The position numbers were made by a program, and so were the translations under genes. Source: Myxocyprinus asiaticus (lineage: Eukaryota > Chordata > Actinopteri > Cypriniformes > Catostomidae). From it: a stretch of DNA of 64,000 nt. How positions within the stretch are numbered: the stretch's first letter is position 1; each line of letters begins with the position of its first letter. The stretch covers positions 56,804,001 through 56,868,000 of the forward strand of contig NC_059346.1 in NCBI RefSeq assembly GCF_019703515.2, written 5' to 3'. Positions 10,771 through 23,528 of this stretch are shown here, one piece after another. The notes under the pieces are model-generated. The model worked only from the letters and a program-made list of their open reading frames with translations, had not been told where the DNA came from and did not search any database.

Positions 10771-11260
10771 AGACGTTGTGTCGATGTAGTGACACTCTTG
10801 GGAGCCCCAAACACCTCTGATCTTTTTTTTTTTAAAAGGCCAATGAGAATTGGCGAGTGATATTTGCATGCCACTCCCCCGGACATATGGGTATAAAAGG
10901 AGCTGATATGCAAACACTCATTCAGATTTTCTCTTCAGAGCCGAGCAGTTCTATTCATTGTTCTGCTCCAGGGACAAGTCATAAAGATTAGATTAGAACC
11001 TTTTTAGTGTTTTGCTTTGAAACACAGATCACTAATAAACATTTTCATGAAGTTTTCTCAATGCTGTTGGAGTGCGAGCATGGCCAATTGCTCCAACGAG
11101 TCCAATGGCCACGCGCTTTCAGTCAGTAACACGGATCGGTTCTGTTAATGGCATTGTGGTTACCGGCTCCCTTCCTGGACATGTACCACTGTGCACGTTC
11201 GGGGAGGACCACACTCAACATTTAACTAGCAACGGCAAGTGACCATTAACTTCTGATACG
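10771..11260 (+). mobile_element. DIRS-like 5' end (promoter and start of gag-like region)
   Basis: From GACGTTGTGTCGATGTAGTG onward it follows the 5' region of the DIRS copies at 43980 and 58965 through GAGCCGAGCAGTT (about 10950). Beyond that the sequence diverges and may hold the decayed start of a gag-like ORF at about 11048. No RT or recombinase follows. Confidence 0.7.
10829..10900 (+). promoter_or_regulatory. DIRS promoter-like block, copy A
   Basis: CCAAT and inverted ATTGG boxes (about 10840-10853), the octamer ATTTGCAT (10862-10869) and TATAAAAG (10892-10899). The same order and spacing occur in the other four copies. Confidence 0.75.
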
Positions 11261-11547
11261 CCTCGCGTCCGTTTCTTTTGCACTGACTTCATAGACCGTA
11301 AACCTCTATCAGTAGCCGTCCAATGACAGACCATCTTGCAACTCCTTTAAGTGGGATGTTTGAGAGGGGGTGTGTCTTAAAACTGATTTGAAAGTTCATT
11401 GGTTGCTCCCATGTGTCAACTGTCCAATGGCATTTTTAAACTCGATTGTCAAATAGATAAAGAAAAGCAACCAGCAAATGAATTAAGAAAAGCAATTGCC
11501 AAATGCTTTTTTAAAATGCAAATTAATTGCATTTAAAAGTGACTTAT

Positions 11548-11680
11548 TGGGGGCCTGGGTAGCTCAGCGAGTATTGACACTGACTACCACCCCTGGTGTC
11601 GCGAGTTTGAATCCAGCTGTGTGTGGATGCTGTGGAGAATAGCGTGGGCCTCCACACATGCTTCGTCTCCACGGTAATTA
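11548..11680 (+). mobile_element. Truncated tRNA-derived SINE
   Basis: It begins GGGGGCCTGGGTAGCTCAGC, has a B-box-like GAGTTTGAATCC and then jumps to the CCTCCACACATGC part. Compared with the copy at 512-968 it has an internal deletion and lacks the tail. Confidence 0.8.
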
Positions 11681-11699
11681 TTTATTAATGCACAATTTA

Positions 11700-14600
11700 A
11701 TTGTTAAATATAATTTAAATTTTTAAATGTGAATTAAAGACATTTAAATGTCTACTTATTTGTCCATTTATTTGGTTTATTTATCCACATTTTTATTTTC
11801 AAATTAATAGATTGATCATTTATTTCTTCATTCTTTTTTAACTGGCACTCCACGGCATACTTTTGCAGTTTATTTCCCTCTCTAACTGTGCTGATTCAGC
11901 AATACAGAAAACTACCGTAAATACTCTTGAAAATGGACACCTCACAAGTCATACACATTTGATTGGCTATGACATATTTTTGATGAGGTTTGGCCCTAGC
12001 ATTTTTTTTTTTTCAAATGGGGCCCCCCACCTACAAATACATCTATCCAAACATGCCCAACATCAGTAACTAAGCAAGCTTAAAATTGTGCAAATAAACA
12101 AGTCTATTAATATAAAAGCATAAAGCTTAAAAAAAGCAAAACTATCAACTGTAGTTTATAAGCTGTAGGTATATCTACTTCAGATGTACAAAAAAGAAAG
12201 AAAATATATTTTAAACAAACAAACAAGCAAACAAATACATCACATGCACAACTTAATAAATATATTAAATTAAGTTATGTGCAAATGAATAAGAAAGAAT
12301 TAAATTACCAAATTAATGTACGGTAGGCTACAGTAGATGATATTTACACTACATACTAACATACTATTTGCACCCTGGTGTATAATAAAACAGTATGTAA
12401 TCTAACAACATCAGTGTAGGGGAGAGTATTTTTCTTTTTTCACAATAATTTCACATGGATCTGGTACAAATATGTGCTCTTGTTTCATGAATACAGCGTA
12501 TAAAGTTTTTCCGCCATCTACCTGGAAAAAAAGGAAAAAATAATTTTACAACATGCCCCATAGGCAGGGCACATTGTAACAGCTGAGGGGCACCTTGTAA
12601 CATGACCAATTGACAGCTTAAAATCCTGACTCTAACAACTGTATCTGATCAAATTAAAATACCTAAAAAATAAACTAAAATATTATGTCAGTAAAAGCAA
12701 TTTTTTACTACCTTTGTCATATAATATAGCAACAATATTAATAACTTGACAATGAATACACAACAAAGCCACATCATTGGCCAAAATAATGCATTGATTG
12801 ATGAAACAACATACGCATGCATAAAGGGGAATTATGTAAATTACATATATGACTGCACATATAGTTTTTTCTAATTGGGGCACATTGTAATGCAGTGTTA
12901 CAACGTGCCCATCAGCACAACTGGGATTTAAACCTGGCTCGTCACTTCTCCAGGCTAGCTAAGAATGAAAAACTATGCAAGATGCTAGGTAACAGATTGG
13001 AGATTAAAATGATACCAAGTTTGCCTCATTTTAAATAAAACACTAAAACAGAGATGAAAATTAACTTTCGTGTGAAATTTTACTTTTGCTACATTAAAAT
13101 AAACTTTTGGCAACATCTTCCAAAGGTTTTTGAATTTTGTCGCAATTTTTTTCTCTACACTGTGTTGATATGGCAACAAGTAAACAGATGAAGTTGCGTC
13201 TTACTAGTGTGTGTGCAAACGATTAAACCATGTGTGTTACAACTAGCCCTGAGTTAGTTTATGCTCAGCTCTCCCCTACGTAGTACAAGTATTGTGATGG
13301 AACTTAACTACATCACTGGCAGCTGGATGAATAGCACCTGATGTGTCACATAATGGTACCTCATCACTGCTGTCTTTAAATGCGGCATGTGGCTTTTGAG
13401 CAGCCTCTTTAGGCCCAGAAAACGGGTAACCGCATGGCCTCCATGAGTCATGACCCTCGTTTTCCACTGGCCTCTGAGATGCCGGGCCGCGTGTTGCAGA
13501 CCAGGAAAAGCATGTGTGCCCCCGATCACAACGAGAACACTGTGTTTACTTAGATTTTTACACCTTTTCTGTTCATTTTTATTTAAAATAAATGGCTTTC
13601 TGATGGCATGTACAGCCACTGTATGTCTTCATTTACATGAATCAATAAGGAGAGAATTGTGAAATTGGCAGATTTGAAATAGGTGGATTTGAACCCGGAT
13701 TGCACACACAACTGATTAATTATCTTACTAATGTTGCCACATCAAACCTTAGGCTGAGAAAGGTCAAATTCACATACTTATCTCTCCATGTCATTTCTTC
13801 GAAGCGTATGCAATAACTGTAATAGTTTTGATGGGTTCCATTGGATTATTGCTGTGCATATAGCTGGGCTGTGTGCCCAGTGATATTTACACTTATGGCA
13901 AATAATTATTTGGCTATACTGAACCCATGGTAGGGTGGCCCCTGGTGGCCGCGGGGGCCCTATGCAGCTGCATATGTCGCTTAATAGGCAGGGCCGGCAC
14001 TGTTTTTGATTATAAAATCATAACATGGGCCGCGTGTTGAGTAGCGCTACTCAGCAGTAATGTACGCATTATGTCCTAACATTGGAATATTTTTCCTATA
14101 ACATTTTTGGACATGAAAATGGCAACTCTGTACCACAATGGAAAATATTCTAAAACGATTTTTTATTAAAAAGATAAATTTCAACTCTTATTAAATTCAT
14201 GTTTCTTTTATGAATTGACACATTTACACGTGAAACTCCTACAAATTCAGATTGAGTGAATTGTTGTAATTTATCCCTCAGTACTGTTTCAAAAAACCTC
14301 GCTTATCACCAATGCTGTACTGTTTTTGCTCTTTCCACAAGTTTAAAATTGGAAAATAACAGTATTTTTGTTTTGGAAAAACAAACTGGGAGCTCCCAGG
14401 ATGCACCTCATTAAGTTAAATTGTGCAGTAGTAGGCAATTTTTATCTACTTTAAAGGATAAAAAATTGGGGAGACTGGTGCTAGACACTTTTTACTTCAT
14501 TTTATTTTAGTAAAAATATTTAAGTACATTTCTGCATAGCCACATAACTCAGTCTCTTTGGCTACAAAAAGCTATGGAAAATGTTTACCGTTATAGCCCA

Positions 14601-15605
14601 AGATCAACATACAGTTCACTGAACACGTTAAACTTTTGTGACAACTTGCCACCACAAAATCTACACCTCTCTTTAAATCCGCACCTGTATTAAACCGGCT
14701 AATATAAGCTTTTCAGCAAAGTTTAAAAAAGACGACAAAAATGGAAAAGGTAACGGTCAAAAATATCTTAATATTGTTTTGGGCAACAAGTATTGTAAAA
14801 TTGTATTCATTTATGAAGATTAAAATATGTGACAACATGCTCTGTGAAAATATGACAACATGATATAGTTGACCCTTGCCTGAGCCAGTGTGGTTTGATT
14901 ATATTAGCTTGTTTACCCAAGAGCTATAACAAAAAAATAATGATAAAAATTTACTTTGAAGGGAAGAATTCACAAAAAATAAAAAAATAAAATAAAATAA
15001 ATAAATCTAATTTAAGAGTGTTTTGAACTAGGTGTTTGACACCAACATACAAAACCTCTGCTAGAGAAAACACACATTTGTACAATTGGACTTTTGACTC
15101 CACAACACATTGTTACTGAGATATCAATGGACAAATTATCGTGACGATCAATAATCAATATATCAATATTTTATGACATACCTATTAATTACGGCACACA
15201 TTTTGTTCACTATTTATGTCATAATTTCTAATGAACAGGAGAACAGACACGAAAGTTAAGAGCTTAATGATTGGCTGAATATTTCTGAGAGATGTGCATT
15301 TAGTGGTTACAGACTGAAACAATCAAGTGATATAATGGATATGAGCAAAAAATGTTGTCCAGATTTACTGAGAGAATATGTTGACAGTTAACCGACTGAC
15401 CGGCATTATCAGTTTGTTCGACAAATACTACTGGTAAACAACAGAGAGGTAATTTGATGGGTACACAAAGGCCATGTGATGTACACAAGAGGGCATTGTT
15501 AACACATAAACCACTGTCTTCCTCTATGAAGCATGCGCTGTAGGACCATTTAGTCCATGAAGACGACATGATCCAATGCAAATTGTAAAATAGGACCCTA
15601 AAGCT
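11700..15605. other. AT-rich stretch, no gene seen
   Basis: No exon or transposase is recognised on either strand; open frames are short and featureless. At 12565-12580 and about 12895-12910 there is an imperfect inverted pair (GGGCACATTGTAAC / GTTACAACGTGCCC), possibly the ends of a small MITE. At about 13925-14010 a GC-rich patch with GGCAGGGCCGGCAC resembles an hAT-type terminus. Confidence 0.6.
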
Positions 15606-16929
15606 CAGGGCCGGCTCCTGCCAGCTATGCTAGGGTGGGCTGGGGGATATTATAGGTGGGCATTTGGTATTGGGGTTAGTCAGACTACTAATTTAATATC
15701 TTTAGTTGGCATGACATTGCGTAATTGTCAAGATCATAAGGCCTAATATAACTATATTTTACACTTATTCCCCATATTAAAAAAATTACTGAAATAAATA
15801 AACTGATAAACATTGTATATAATCATAAGATTGAAGTGGGCCCTGACAACTTTACACTTTCAGAGTAATTAGAATTACAGCCTTAAAGCAAATTACAAAG
15901 ACAAATCCCCACGAATGCAAGGATGGAGTGGAGAGAAATAATATCAAGGAGGAAAAAACAGATGGAGTGAAAGGAAATATATTAAATAGAGAGATCAAGA
16001 TTAAGAACCTAAAATTTGACACAGATGGGAACTGCTTAAAGAAGTAATTATATAATATTAAATGATGACGATTCTTACTGTTTGACTTTTCTATTTGACA
16101 GAAATGTAATAAGCAATGATCCTGCCCCACAAAGGCAAAACACAAAATAGAGTTATGGATGAAACAGGTCTCTTATGATCTGTCCGGTGACAGATGAGTT
16201 TGTCTCGTTTGCTGAAATTCATTGTGTGAAAATACAGTAAGTACAAAATACACATCAAAAAAATTCAAGCCACTTTTCTCACTTTCAATATGGCCTTTGT
16301 AGGGTAGTAAAGGGTATTGATATTTTTTACCAGTGTAACTATAGCCTATGTGTAAAGTCATTTAGGGAATACAGGAATTTGGATTGGATTGGATGGAAAT
16401 TTATGCAATGTAAGCACCAAAGCTTATTTTCATGGCAAACAGAGTAGTTTAAAGCGCGGTGACAAACAATAAACAACAAACTATCACAGCACTGTAAAAA
16501 TGTGTATATAAAAGAGATGTAAGACACAAGGAGACAAACAGCATCTCTCATCAACACCGAATTAACAACAGGGGAAACAGAAGCACACGTCCCGCAAAAC
16601 ACTGTATCCAGCTATGAATCATGATCATGTATGGTAGCCTACTATCAGCTAATATTGGCTGCGGAATCAATGGGACCGGAGGCAACAGAGTGCGGCGCAG
16701 GATGATGTGCACTCGGGAGCGGGAGAAAGAAATGACTTGCAGGACTACCGCAAAATATAAATATCTAAATGCAAATTCCTACAAATTATTCCTTGTGCTC
16801 CATGTGGTGGAAAGTGATATGGATGTTAACGCTTTATTAAAGACATGTACAAACAAAACTTTGAAACCAACCAAAGGTCAATCAGATATTTGGCAATGTT
16901 AGAGTGATAACAATATCACTCTAATACTC

Positions 16930-17190
16930 CATTTTTTAAAATATTTTTTTTCGGGTGGGAATTGTAAAAAAAAAAAAAACCTGATACCGGAGCAGGACAG
17001 CATTTTTGGGGACCGGGACTGAAAATTTAGTGCAGATCACTACCTGCGGTCTTGCGGGTGGGAGCGGGACAAAACGTGAAAGTTGCAGGCAGGAGCGGGA
17101 CAAAATATAACATTTTTTTGCGGGAGTGGGACAGAATCTCACGGGAACGGGTCTGAAAATCCATCCCGCGCAGACCTCTACTTTATAATT
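16930..17190. repeat. GC-patterned repeat of hAT-end type
   Basis: Repeated GCGGGA/GGGACAAAA motifs, for example GGGAGCGGGACAAAA at about 17070, occur several times. This pattern is familiar from the ends of some fish hAT elements, so it may be an internal hAT fragment. The long open frame running through it on the - strand is low-complexity and not taken as a gene. Confidence 0.45.
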
Positions 17191-17524
17191 CAGGTCCAGT
17201 ATTTCACGAACACACGCAGTAAAATTTTGGGTAGCTGATGTGGAGGAAGTGGGAGATATTTGATAAGAGGGAGCTTGTGGTACATTAACAGCAGCCACAT
17301 GGTCACTGCACACTGAGACAGCACCAGGCTGGCCACCTTTATGGGCATTAAAAAAATCTATGCATTGCACAAAAATATCTCTTATTACTGTTCTCGCTCG
17401 CGTGATGTCTCTCTGGTTTGCAGCAGCCGCTTCTTTTTTATTATTATTAACAATTTTTATTGATTCCATTCAACAAATTAAATAAACAACAGAAAAAGTG
17501 GAATCAAATGATATAAAATTAAAC

Positions 17525-20101
17525 CCTTCCCCCCTCTTTCTCCCATAATCTCTTGAGAGAAGCCGAAGCTCCGTCCCCAAGACTCTGAATTAGCAGGGAG
17601 TAATACACTGATGCCTCATGACCTTTTCCAAAAGCAGTAATCAACCACTCCCAGAGTATCTGCCGCTTTAGGGGGGGTGTATGCTTCTCCCAAAAATAGA
17701 ACAGAGCAGGTGGCGCAGCTGTAAATACCTAAAGAACTGAGACCTGGGAATCCCAAAATGTTGAACCATATTTTCAAAGGATCTCAACACTCCATTCTCA
17801 TCAAGGTCACCGAGCATATTACCCTCCCTCACAATCCACTCTGTCCAGCAGAAAGGGGACTTATTAATACATAATTTTGGGTTCAGCCATATGCTCGAGG
17901 CAACATTTAAATAAATATCTGAATTAAACACTCTGAACACTTTTGTGCATACAGAGTGCAAATGTGAGATAACAGGGTGTAACATAACTTCTCCGGTTAG
18001 TTTGATAGAAAGGCTTTGTAATGGTGAAATAGGGGCAAGAACTTCCTGTTCAATACAAAACCAGGGAGGAGTTCTCTCAGGTGGGAGTGACCAATGAGCC
18101 AAATGTCTGAGACCGAATGCATAATAATAAAACAAAATCTTGTGTAGGCCTAGCCCACTTTTGTCTATCGGCCTATGTAACTTACTGAAATGTAATCTGG
18201 GACATTTACCATTCCAAATGAAGGAATTCGCTATGCTATCAAATTGCTTGAAATAAGAGAGGGGGACATCTATAGGGAGAGATTGTAGCAGGTAGTTGAA
18301 TTTTGGAATACAATTCATTTTAATAACATTAACCTTCCCAATCATAGATAAATGTAATGAAGCCCACCTGCCCACATTGCTCGAAAAACGTTTTATTAAA
18401 GGGTCAAAATTAACTCAAACTAAATCATACTAATTTTCTGGGAATAAAATATCCAAGTACTTAATGCCCTGTTTGGGCCACTGGAAGGCACCTGGCTGAA
18501 AAGCCGTTACCGGGCTGTACGCTGTCAGAGCCAAAGCTTCAGATTTAGAGCAATTCACTCTGTATCCTGAGCACTTAGAAAAGGAATGAATAATTCTGTG
18601 GAGGCAAGGCATAAATCTAGCAGGGTCGGAGACAAATATTAAAATATCATCTGCGTAAAGCAAAAGCTTATGCACCACGCCTCCTGCCACCACCCCTGGA
18701 AAATCATCCTCCTTTCTTATCGTGGCTGCTAATGGTTTCAAGGCAAGACAGAACAATAAGGGGGAAAGAGGGCAACCCTGCCGGATGCTCTTATCCAGAG
18801 TAAAATAATCTGAAATTAATCCATTTGTTTGAACCGCCGCTACTGGGTGTCTATGAAGTAACTTAATCCACCCAATAAAAGTATTCCTGAACCCGTACAT
18901 TTCCAAAATCTTAAAAAGATAATCCCATTCTACCATATCAAATGCCTTTTCGGCGTCAAGTAAGATGGCAGTGACCGGAGTCTGATCGTTCGCCACTGCT
19001 CACATGACATTAATGAAACGCCTAATGTTATAAGAAAAGTTATGGCCCTAAATAAAACCACCTGATCTATATGTATAAAGATGTCATAACTTAATCGGTT
19101 AGCCAAAATTTTTGACAATATTTTAACGTCTAGCTGGATCAGGGAAATTGGATGGTAACTCTTACACTTTCTTGAATCTTTGTCCTTTTTAAGAATCAGA
19201 CTGATCCGGGCTTGCGTCATGGCTGGCAGAATCTTCCCATTCTTTAATGATCCCGTATAAACTTCTAACAAAAATGGAGTCAGTTCTGTAGCATAAGATC
19301 TAAAAAACTCAGCGGCAAAGACATCTGGCCCTGGAGACTTGCCTGTAGGCAAGGCCTTAATTACCTCACCAAGCTCCTCCAAAGTTATCTCAGAATCAAG
19401 AGAATTCCTTTGCTCAATCGTCAGTTTAGGAAGTTCTAATGGTTTCACAAAGTTTCTAATATCCTCATCAGTAGATGAAGATATGGAACAATAGAGATCA
19501 AGATAGTATTCTTTAAAAGCAAAATTAATATCAATGGCTAAGGTAAATATTTTACCACCAGCAGATTTCACTGAGGGAATGGCAGAAAAAGACTCTCTCT
19601 GTTTTATATATCTAGCCAGAAGCTTCCCTGCTTTGTCCCCCTCAAAGTATGACTGTCTTGCCCTGAAGAGCCTAAACTCCACCTTCTGTAACAAAATTGA
19701 ATTATATCTGTATTTCTGTCGGGTCAATTCCCTGAGGCCATTAGATGACATTCGGCACTTCAGCTCTGCCTCAGCACTTTTAATATTCCCTTCCAATTCC
19801 ACGAGTTCTTGTGCTTTGGATTTTTTGGTGAAAAATGTATGATCCGACCCCTAAGAACTGCCTTAATTGCCTCCCAATTCACGCCCACAGAGGACCAGTT
19901 GGTCTCCATATAGACATTGATTTCAGTCTTTAGCATTTGTTGGAATTCAGGATTTTGCAAAAGGGATACAGCAAAAACCGATATATTAAAGCGGCAACTA
20001 TATGATTTATTTTTCTCTGTATGTGGTAACACCTCTAAACACACCAGGGCGTGATCTGAGACTAAAATGTTTTCAATTGAGCAATCAACAACAGATGACA
20101 T
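17525..20101 (-). pseudogene. L1-like ORF2: endonuclease tail, RT, part of C-terminus
   Basis: The - strand translation starts in the last part of the APE endonuclease (ILVSDHALVCLEVL, containing the SDH motif). It continues through EGDKAGKLLARYIKQRES, LPTGKSPGPDVFAAEFF, AILLDAEKAFDMVEWDY and RQGCPLSPLLFCLALKPL. The catalytic LLYADDILIFVSD has its YADD codons at 18646-18657. Next come WPKQGIKYLDILFP and the LHRPIDKSGLGL block. The frame is broken at least at about 19760-19800, 18930-18996 and 18375-18430. Function was reverse transcription and target-primed integration. It is now dead. Confidence 0.9.
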
Positions 20102-20112
20102 GAGGGACTTAG

Positions 20113-20116
<4 letters not shown>

Positions 20117-20150
<34 letters not shown>
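20117..20150. repeat. (TA)n tract
   Basis: TA repeat at the point where DNA transposons interrupt L1 copy 2. Confidence 0.93.
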
Positions 20151-20153
<3 letters not shown>

Positions 20154-20156
20154 TTA

Positions 20157-20709
20157 CACTACCGGTCAAAAGTTTTGAAACACTTATTCTTTATTATAAT
20201 CTTTTTTTTTTCTTCACATTTTAGAATAATAGTAAAGTCATCAAAACTGTGCAATAACATAAATGGAACTATGGGAATTATGTTGTGACTAAACAAAATC
20301 CCAAATAAATCAAAACTGTGTTATATTTTTAGCATCTTCAAAGTAGTCACCCTTTGCCTAGAATTTGCAGACATGTACTCTTGACATTTTCTCAACCAAC
20401 TTCTTGAGGTATCACCCTGGGATACTTTTTAAACAGTATTGAAGGAGTTCCCATCTGTGTTAGGCACTTATTGGCTGCTTTATTATTTGGTCCAAGTCAT
20501 CAATGTCAAACATTTTATTTATTTATTTATTTATTTTTTTAATTCAATTTCACTTTTATAATGAAATAAATTAATATGGTGGCACAATTGTATTTTTGTC
20601 CACAAAACTAATTTCAAACATTTAAGCATCTGCCTTCAGATCAAAAGATTTTTAAGATCATGAGAAACATTTCAGTCAAGTGTTTCAAAACTTTTGACTG
20701 GTAGTGTGT
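20157..20709. mobile_element. Tc1/mariner-type MITE, copy 2 of 3
   Basis: It starts CACTACCGGTCAAAAG and ends CTTTTGACTGGTAGTGT. The interior matches 8590-9121 in the same orientation, including TCACCCTTTGCCTAGAATT and TCTTGAGGTATCACCCTGG. It has no coding capacity. Confidence 0.9.
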
Positions 20710-20714
20710 ATATA

Positions 20715-22311
20715 CAGTTGTGCTCAAAAGTTTGCATACCCTTGGAGAATTGGTAATATATGTAACATTTTTAAAGAAAACATGAGTGAGCAGGCAAAAC
20801 ACATTTCTTTTATTCCTTATGTGATTCATTTTCAACTGTAGGTTATAACAGAATGGCATAATCATAAAACAAAACATGGCAACAAAGAAAAAAATGAAAT
20901 GACCCCTGTTCAAAATTCTGCATACCCTTAGTTCTTAATACTGTGTATTGCCCCCTTTAGCATCAATGACAGTGTGCAGTCTTTTGTAATAGTTGTCTAT
21001 GAGGCCCCAAATTCTTGCAGGTGGTATAGCTGCCCATTCATCTTGGCAAAATGCCTCAAGGTCATGCAAAGTTATTGGTTGTCTTGCATGAACCACACGT
21101 ATGTGATCTCCCCAGAGTGGCTTGATGATATTAAGGTCAGGAGACTGTGATGACCACTCCAGAACCTTCACCTTTTTCTGCTGTAACCACTAGAGGGTCA
21201 ACTTGGCCTTGTGCTTAGGATCATTGTCATGCTGGAAAGTCCAAGAGCTTCCCATGCGCAGCTTTCGTGCAGAAGAATGCAAATTGTCTGCCAGTATTTT
21301 CTGATAACATGCTGCATTCATCTTGCCATCAATTTTCACAAGATTCCCCGTGCCTTTAGAGCTCACACACCCTCAAAACATCTGTGAGCCACCACCATGC
21401 TTCACAGTGGGGATGGTATTCTTTTCACAATAGGCCTTGTTGACCCCTCTCCAAACATAGCGCTTATGGTTGTGACCATAAAGCTCTATTTTGGTCTTGT
21501 CACTCCAAATTACAGTGTGCCATAAGCTGTGAGGCTTGTCAAGTTGTTGTCGGGCATATTGTAACCAGGCTTTTTTGTGGCACTGGCGTAGTAAAGGCTT
21601 CTTTCTGGCAACTCAACCATGCAGCTAATTTTTGTTCAAGTATCGTCATATTGTGCTCCTTGAAACAACCACACCGTCTTTTTCGAGGTTACCTGTGGGT
21701 TTTTCTTTGTTTCCCGAACAATTTTTCTGGCAGTTGTGGCTGAAAGAAGGTCTACCTGACCTTGGCTTGGTATCAAGAGATCCCCGAATTTTCCACTTCT
21801 TAATAAGTGATTGAACAGTACTGACTGGCATTTTCAAGGCTTTGGATATCTTTTTATATCCTTTTCCATCTTTATAAAGTTCCACTACCTTGTTACACAG
21901 GTCTTTTAACAGTTATTTTCTGCTCCCATGGTTAAGTATATTGCCTGCTCAGTGCATCCAAATGAGAGCTAACAAACTCATTGACTATTTATACACAGAC
22001 ACTAATTGCAATTTAAAAAGCCACATGTGTGGGAAATTAACCTTTAATTGCCATTTAAACCTGTGTGTCACCTTGTGTGTCTGTAACAAGGCCAAACATT
22101 CAAGGGTATGTAAACTTTTGATCAGGGCCATTTGGGTGATTTCTGTTATCATTATGATTTAAAAAGGAGCCAAACAACTATGTGATGATAAATGGCTTCA
22201 TATGATCACTATCCTTAAATAAAAGACAGTTTTTTGTATGATCAGTCATATTTTCAAAATCAATGTCAAAATTTCACAATTTCTGCCAGGGTATGCAAAC
22301 TTCTTAGCACA
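20715..22311 (-). mobile_element. Tc1-like transposon, inactive
   Basis: The TIRs are CAGTTGTGCTCAAAAGTTTG on the left and a matching inverted end around 22288-22311. The transposase runs on the - strand. At 21885-21646 is the N-terminal helix-turn-helix (YKKISKALKMPVSTVQSLIK) and the GRPR-like linker RSGRPS. At 21171-20935 is the C-terminal DDE segment (SPDLNIIKPLW, where the catalytic Glu of the usual NPIEPLW is replaced by Lys). The frame is broken by several frameshifts and stops between these parts. Confidence 0.85.
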
Positions 22312-22370
22312 ACAGTTGTGCTCAAAAGTTTGCATACCCTGTCAGAAATTCATTTTTTTCTTTCTTGCCA
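22289..22370. mobile_element. Second Tc1 end, tail-to-tail with the first
   Basis: The right TIR of the preceding element runs directly into another copy of the same terminus (ACAGTTGTGCTCAAAAG at 22312), making an inverted pair of about 51 bp with no spacer. About 50 bp of element end follow before L1 sequence resumes near 22372. Confidence 0.8.
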
Positions 22371-22850
22371 TGTTTAAACAAAATCCAGCCAATAGCAGGA
22401 ATAAGTACAAAGAGCATGTGGGTTCATCCATAAAACTGTCCTGAAGGTGTGCCACTCTACAAAATAAAAACCAGCAGCTAGGTGGAACCAGCACACACAC
22501 ACAAAAAAGCACTCAGTTTCCTCAAAGAGTCAAGCAAATGTTCAGTGCAGCCACTCGGCTGCAAAGTGAGTACCACAAGATGACATACTCCATTGACTTG
22601 ATGAAAGACATTGCTTGCTGTGGGCATGTGAAGATTTTTGTGGCCCTCCTTAGCATCTATTCTCATTATTCTCAATATCAGTGTAAAAGTGACCTTCCCT
22701 TGATGTAAAAGTTTCTTGCATTCCTTGAATCTATCACATTTTCGTCTTGTCGAATTCGCAAAATCTGGGAACAAGAAAATGCTGTGATTTTTCCAAGAAA
22801 TAATCCTTTACTCCTTGCCTCGTGTAACACAAGATCTTTATTGGATAATC

Positions 22851-23467
22851 TCAGAACTTTGGCCAGAATTGATCGGGGCCTGCCTCCCTCCGCGATCTCC
22901 GAGCCGGAACCATGTGAGCTCGCTCAATTTCCAGCTTATGGCCTGCTATGTCGAGCAGATTTGGAAGGAGCCCATCTAGGAATTTCACCATATCATGTCC
23001 TTCTTTACCCTCAAGAATTCCGACAAAACAGACGTTTTTCCGCCGGCTATGATGTCCTCCATGTCCTCCAACTTCTCCCTGACACAATCCAAATCCACCT
23101 TGGTTGCTAGCAGATATTAGATATTATTCCCTCTCTGATGACTTCAGATAATCTATCCATTTCTCGACATCCCCACTCTTGTAACCATCTCAGTGAACTT
23201 TGCTTCCATGGCAGTGATCGATCGACGTATCCCAGCAAGATCCTCCAAGTCAGCAACGATCTTCATCAGCATTGCTGACATGTTCAGCATCTCTTGCCGC
23301 ATTTCCCACATCTCTCCAACCAAGTCAACTCCCTGGCTTGCGGCCTGCTCGGGGGCATCAACTTGAGCATGTAAGTGTCTTTTAATGTCTGAGAGCCCGA
23401 GGATTTTTAATTCTTTGACACATTGTCCTCCCAGAACAGTTATGGAACAGAGTGTATCGAATCTCAC
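22851..23467 (-). pseudogene. L1-like ORF1, copy 2
   Basis: It parallels copy 1. The segment MSAMLMKIVADLEDLAGIRR and ITAMEAKFTEMVTRV form the coiled-coil part. VCFVGILEGKEGHDMVKFLD is the RRM start (compare NVRIVGIPEHEEGRDMVKF in copy 1). The frame shifts near 23090-23155. The codon that is TAG in copy 1 is TTG here. Confidence 0.8.
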
Positions 23468-23528
23468 CGGTTTATGTCATAAAAAGTATTAAAACTAGCA
23501 AAGTGCTCCCCCACAGCAGCCGCTTCTT

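Larger units (their letters stand above)
17436..23514 (-). mobile_element. L1-like LINE copy 2 with TSD, split by DNA transposons
   Basis: The 3' end (A-rich on the - strand, about 17436-17450) and the 5' end (about 23514) are flanked by CAGCAGCCGCTTCTT at 17421-17435 and 23515-23529, a 15-bp TSD. ORF1 (23467-22851) and ORF2 (20101 to about 17520) are in L1 order. DNA transposons occupy about 20117-22370 between them, and the N-terminal endonuclease part of ORF2 is missing at that junction. The C-terminal end of ORF2 present in copy 1 (3677-4340) is also absent. Confidence 0.85.

Noticed and set aside
13276..13662. Open frames on both strands near 13.3-13.7 kb
   Set aside because: No family resemblance, no splice or repeat context to support either; treated as non-coding.
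16936..17469. 177-codon - strand frame
   Set aside because: It runs across repeat boundaries (hAT-type repeat, TSD, L1 end) and has low-complexity content; no domain.
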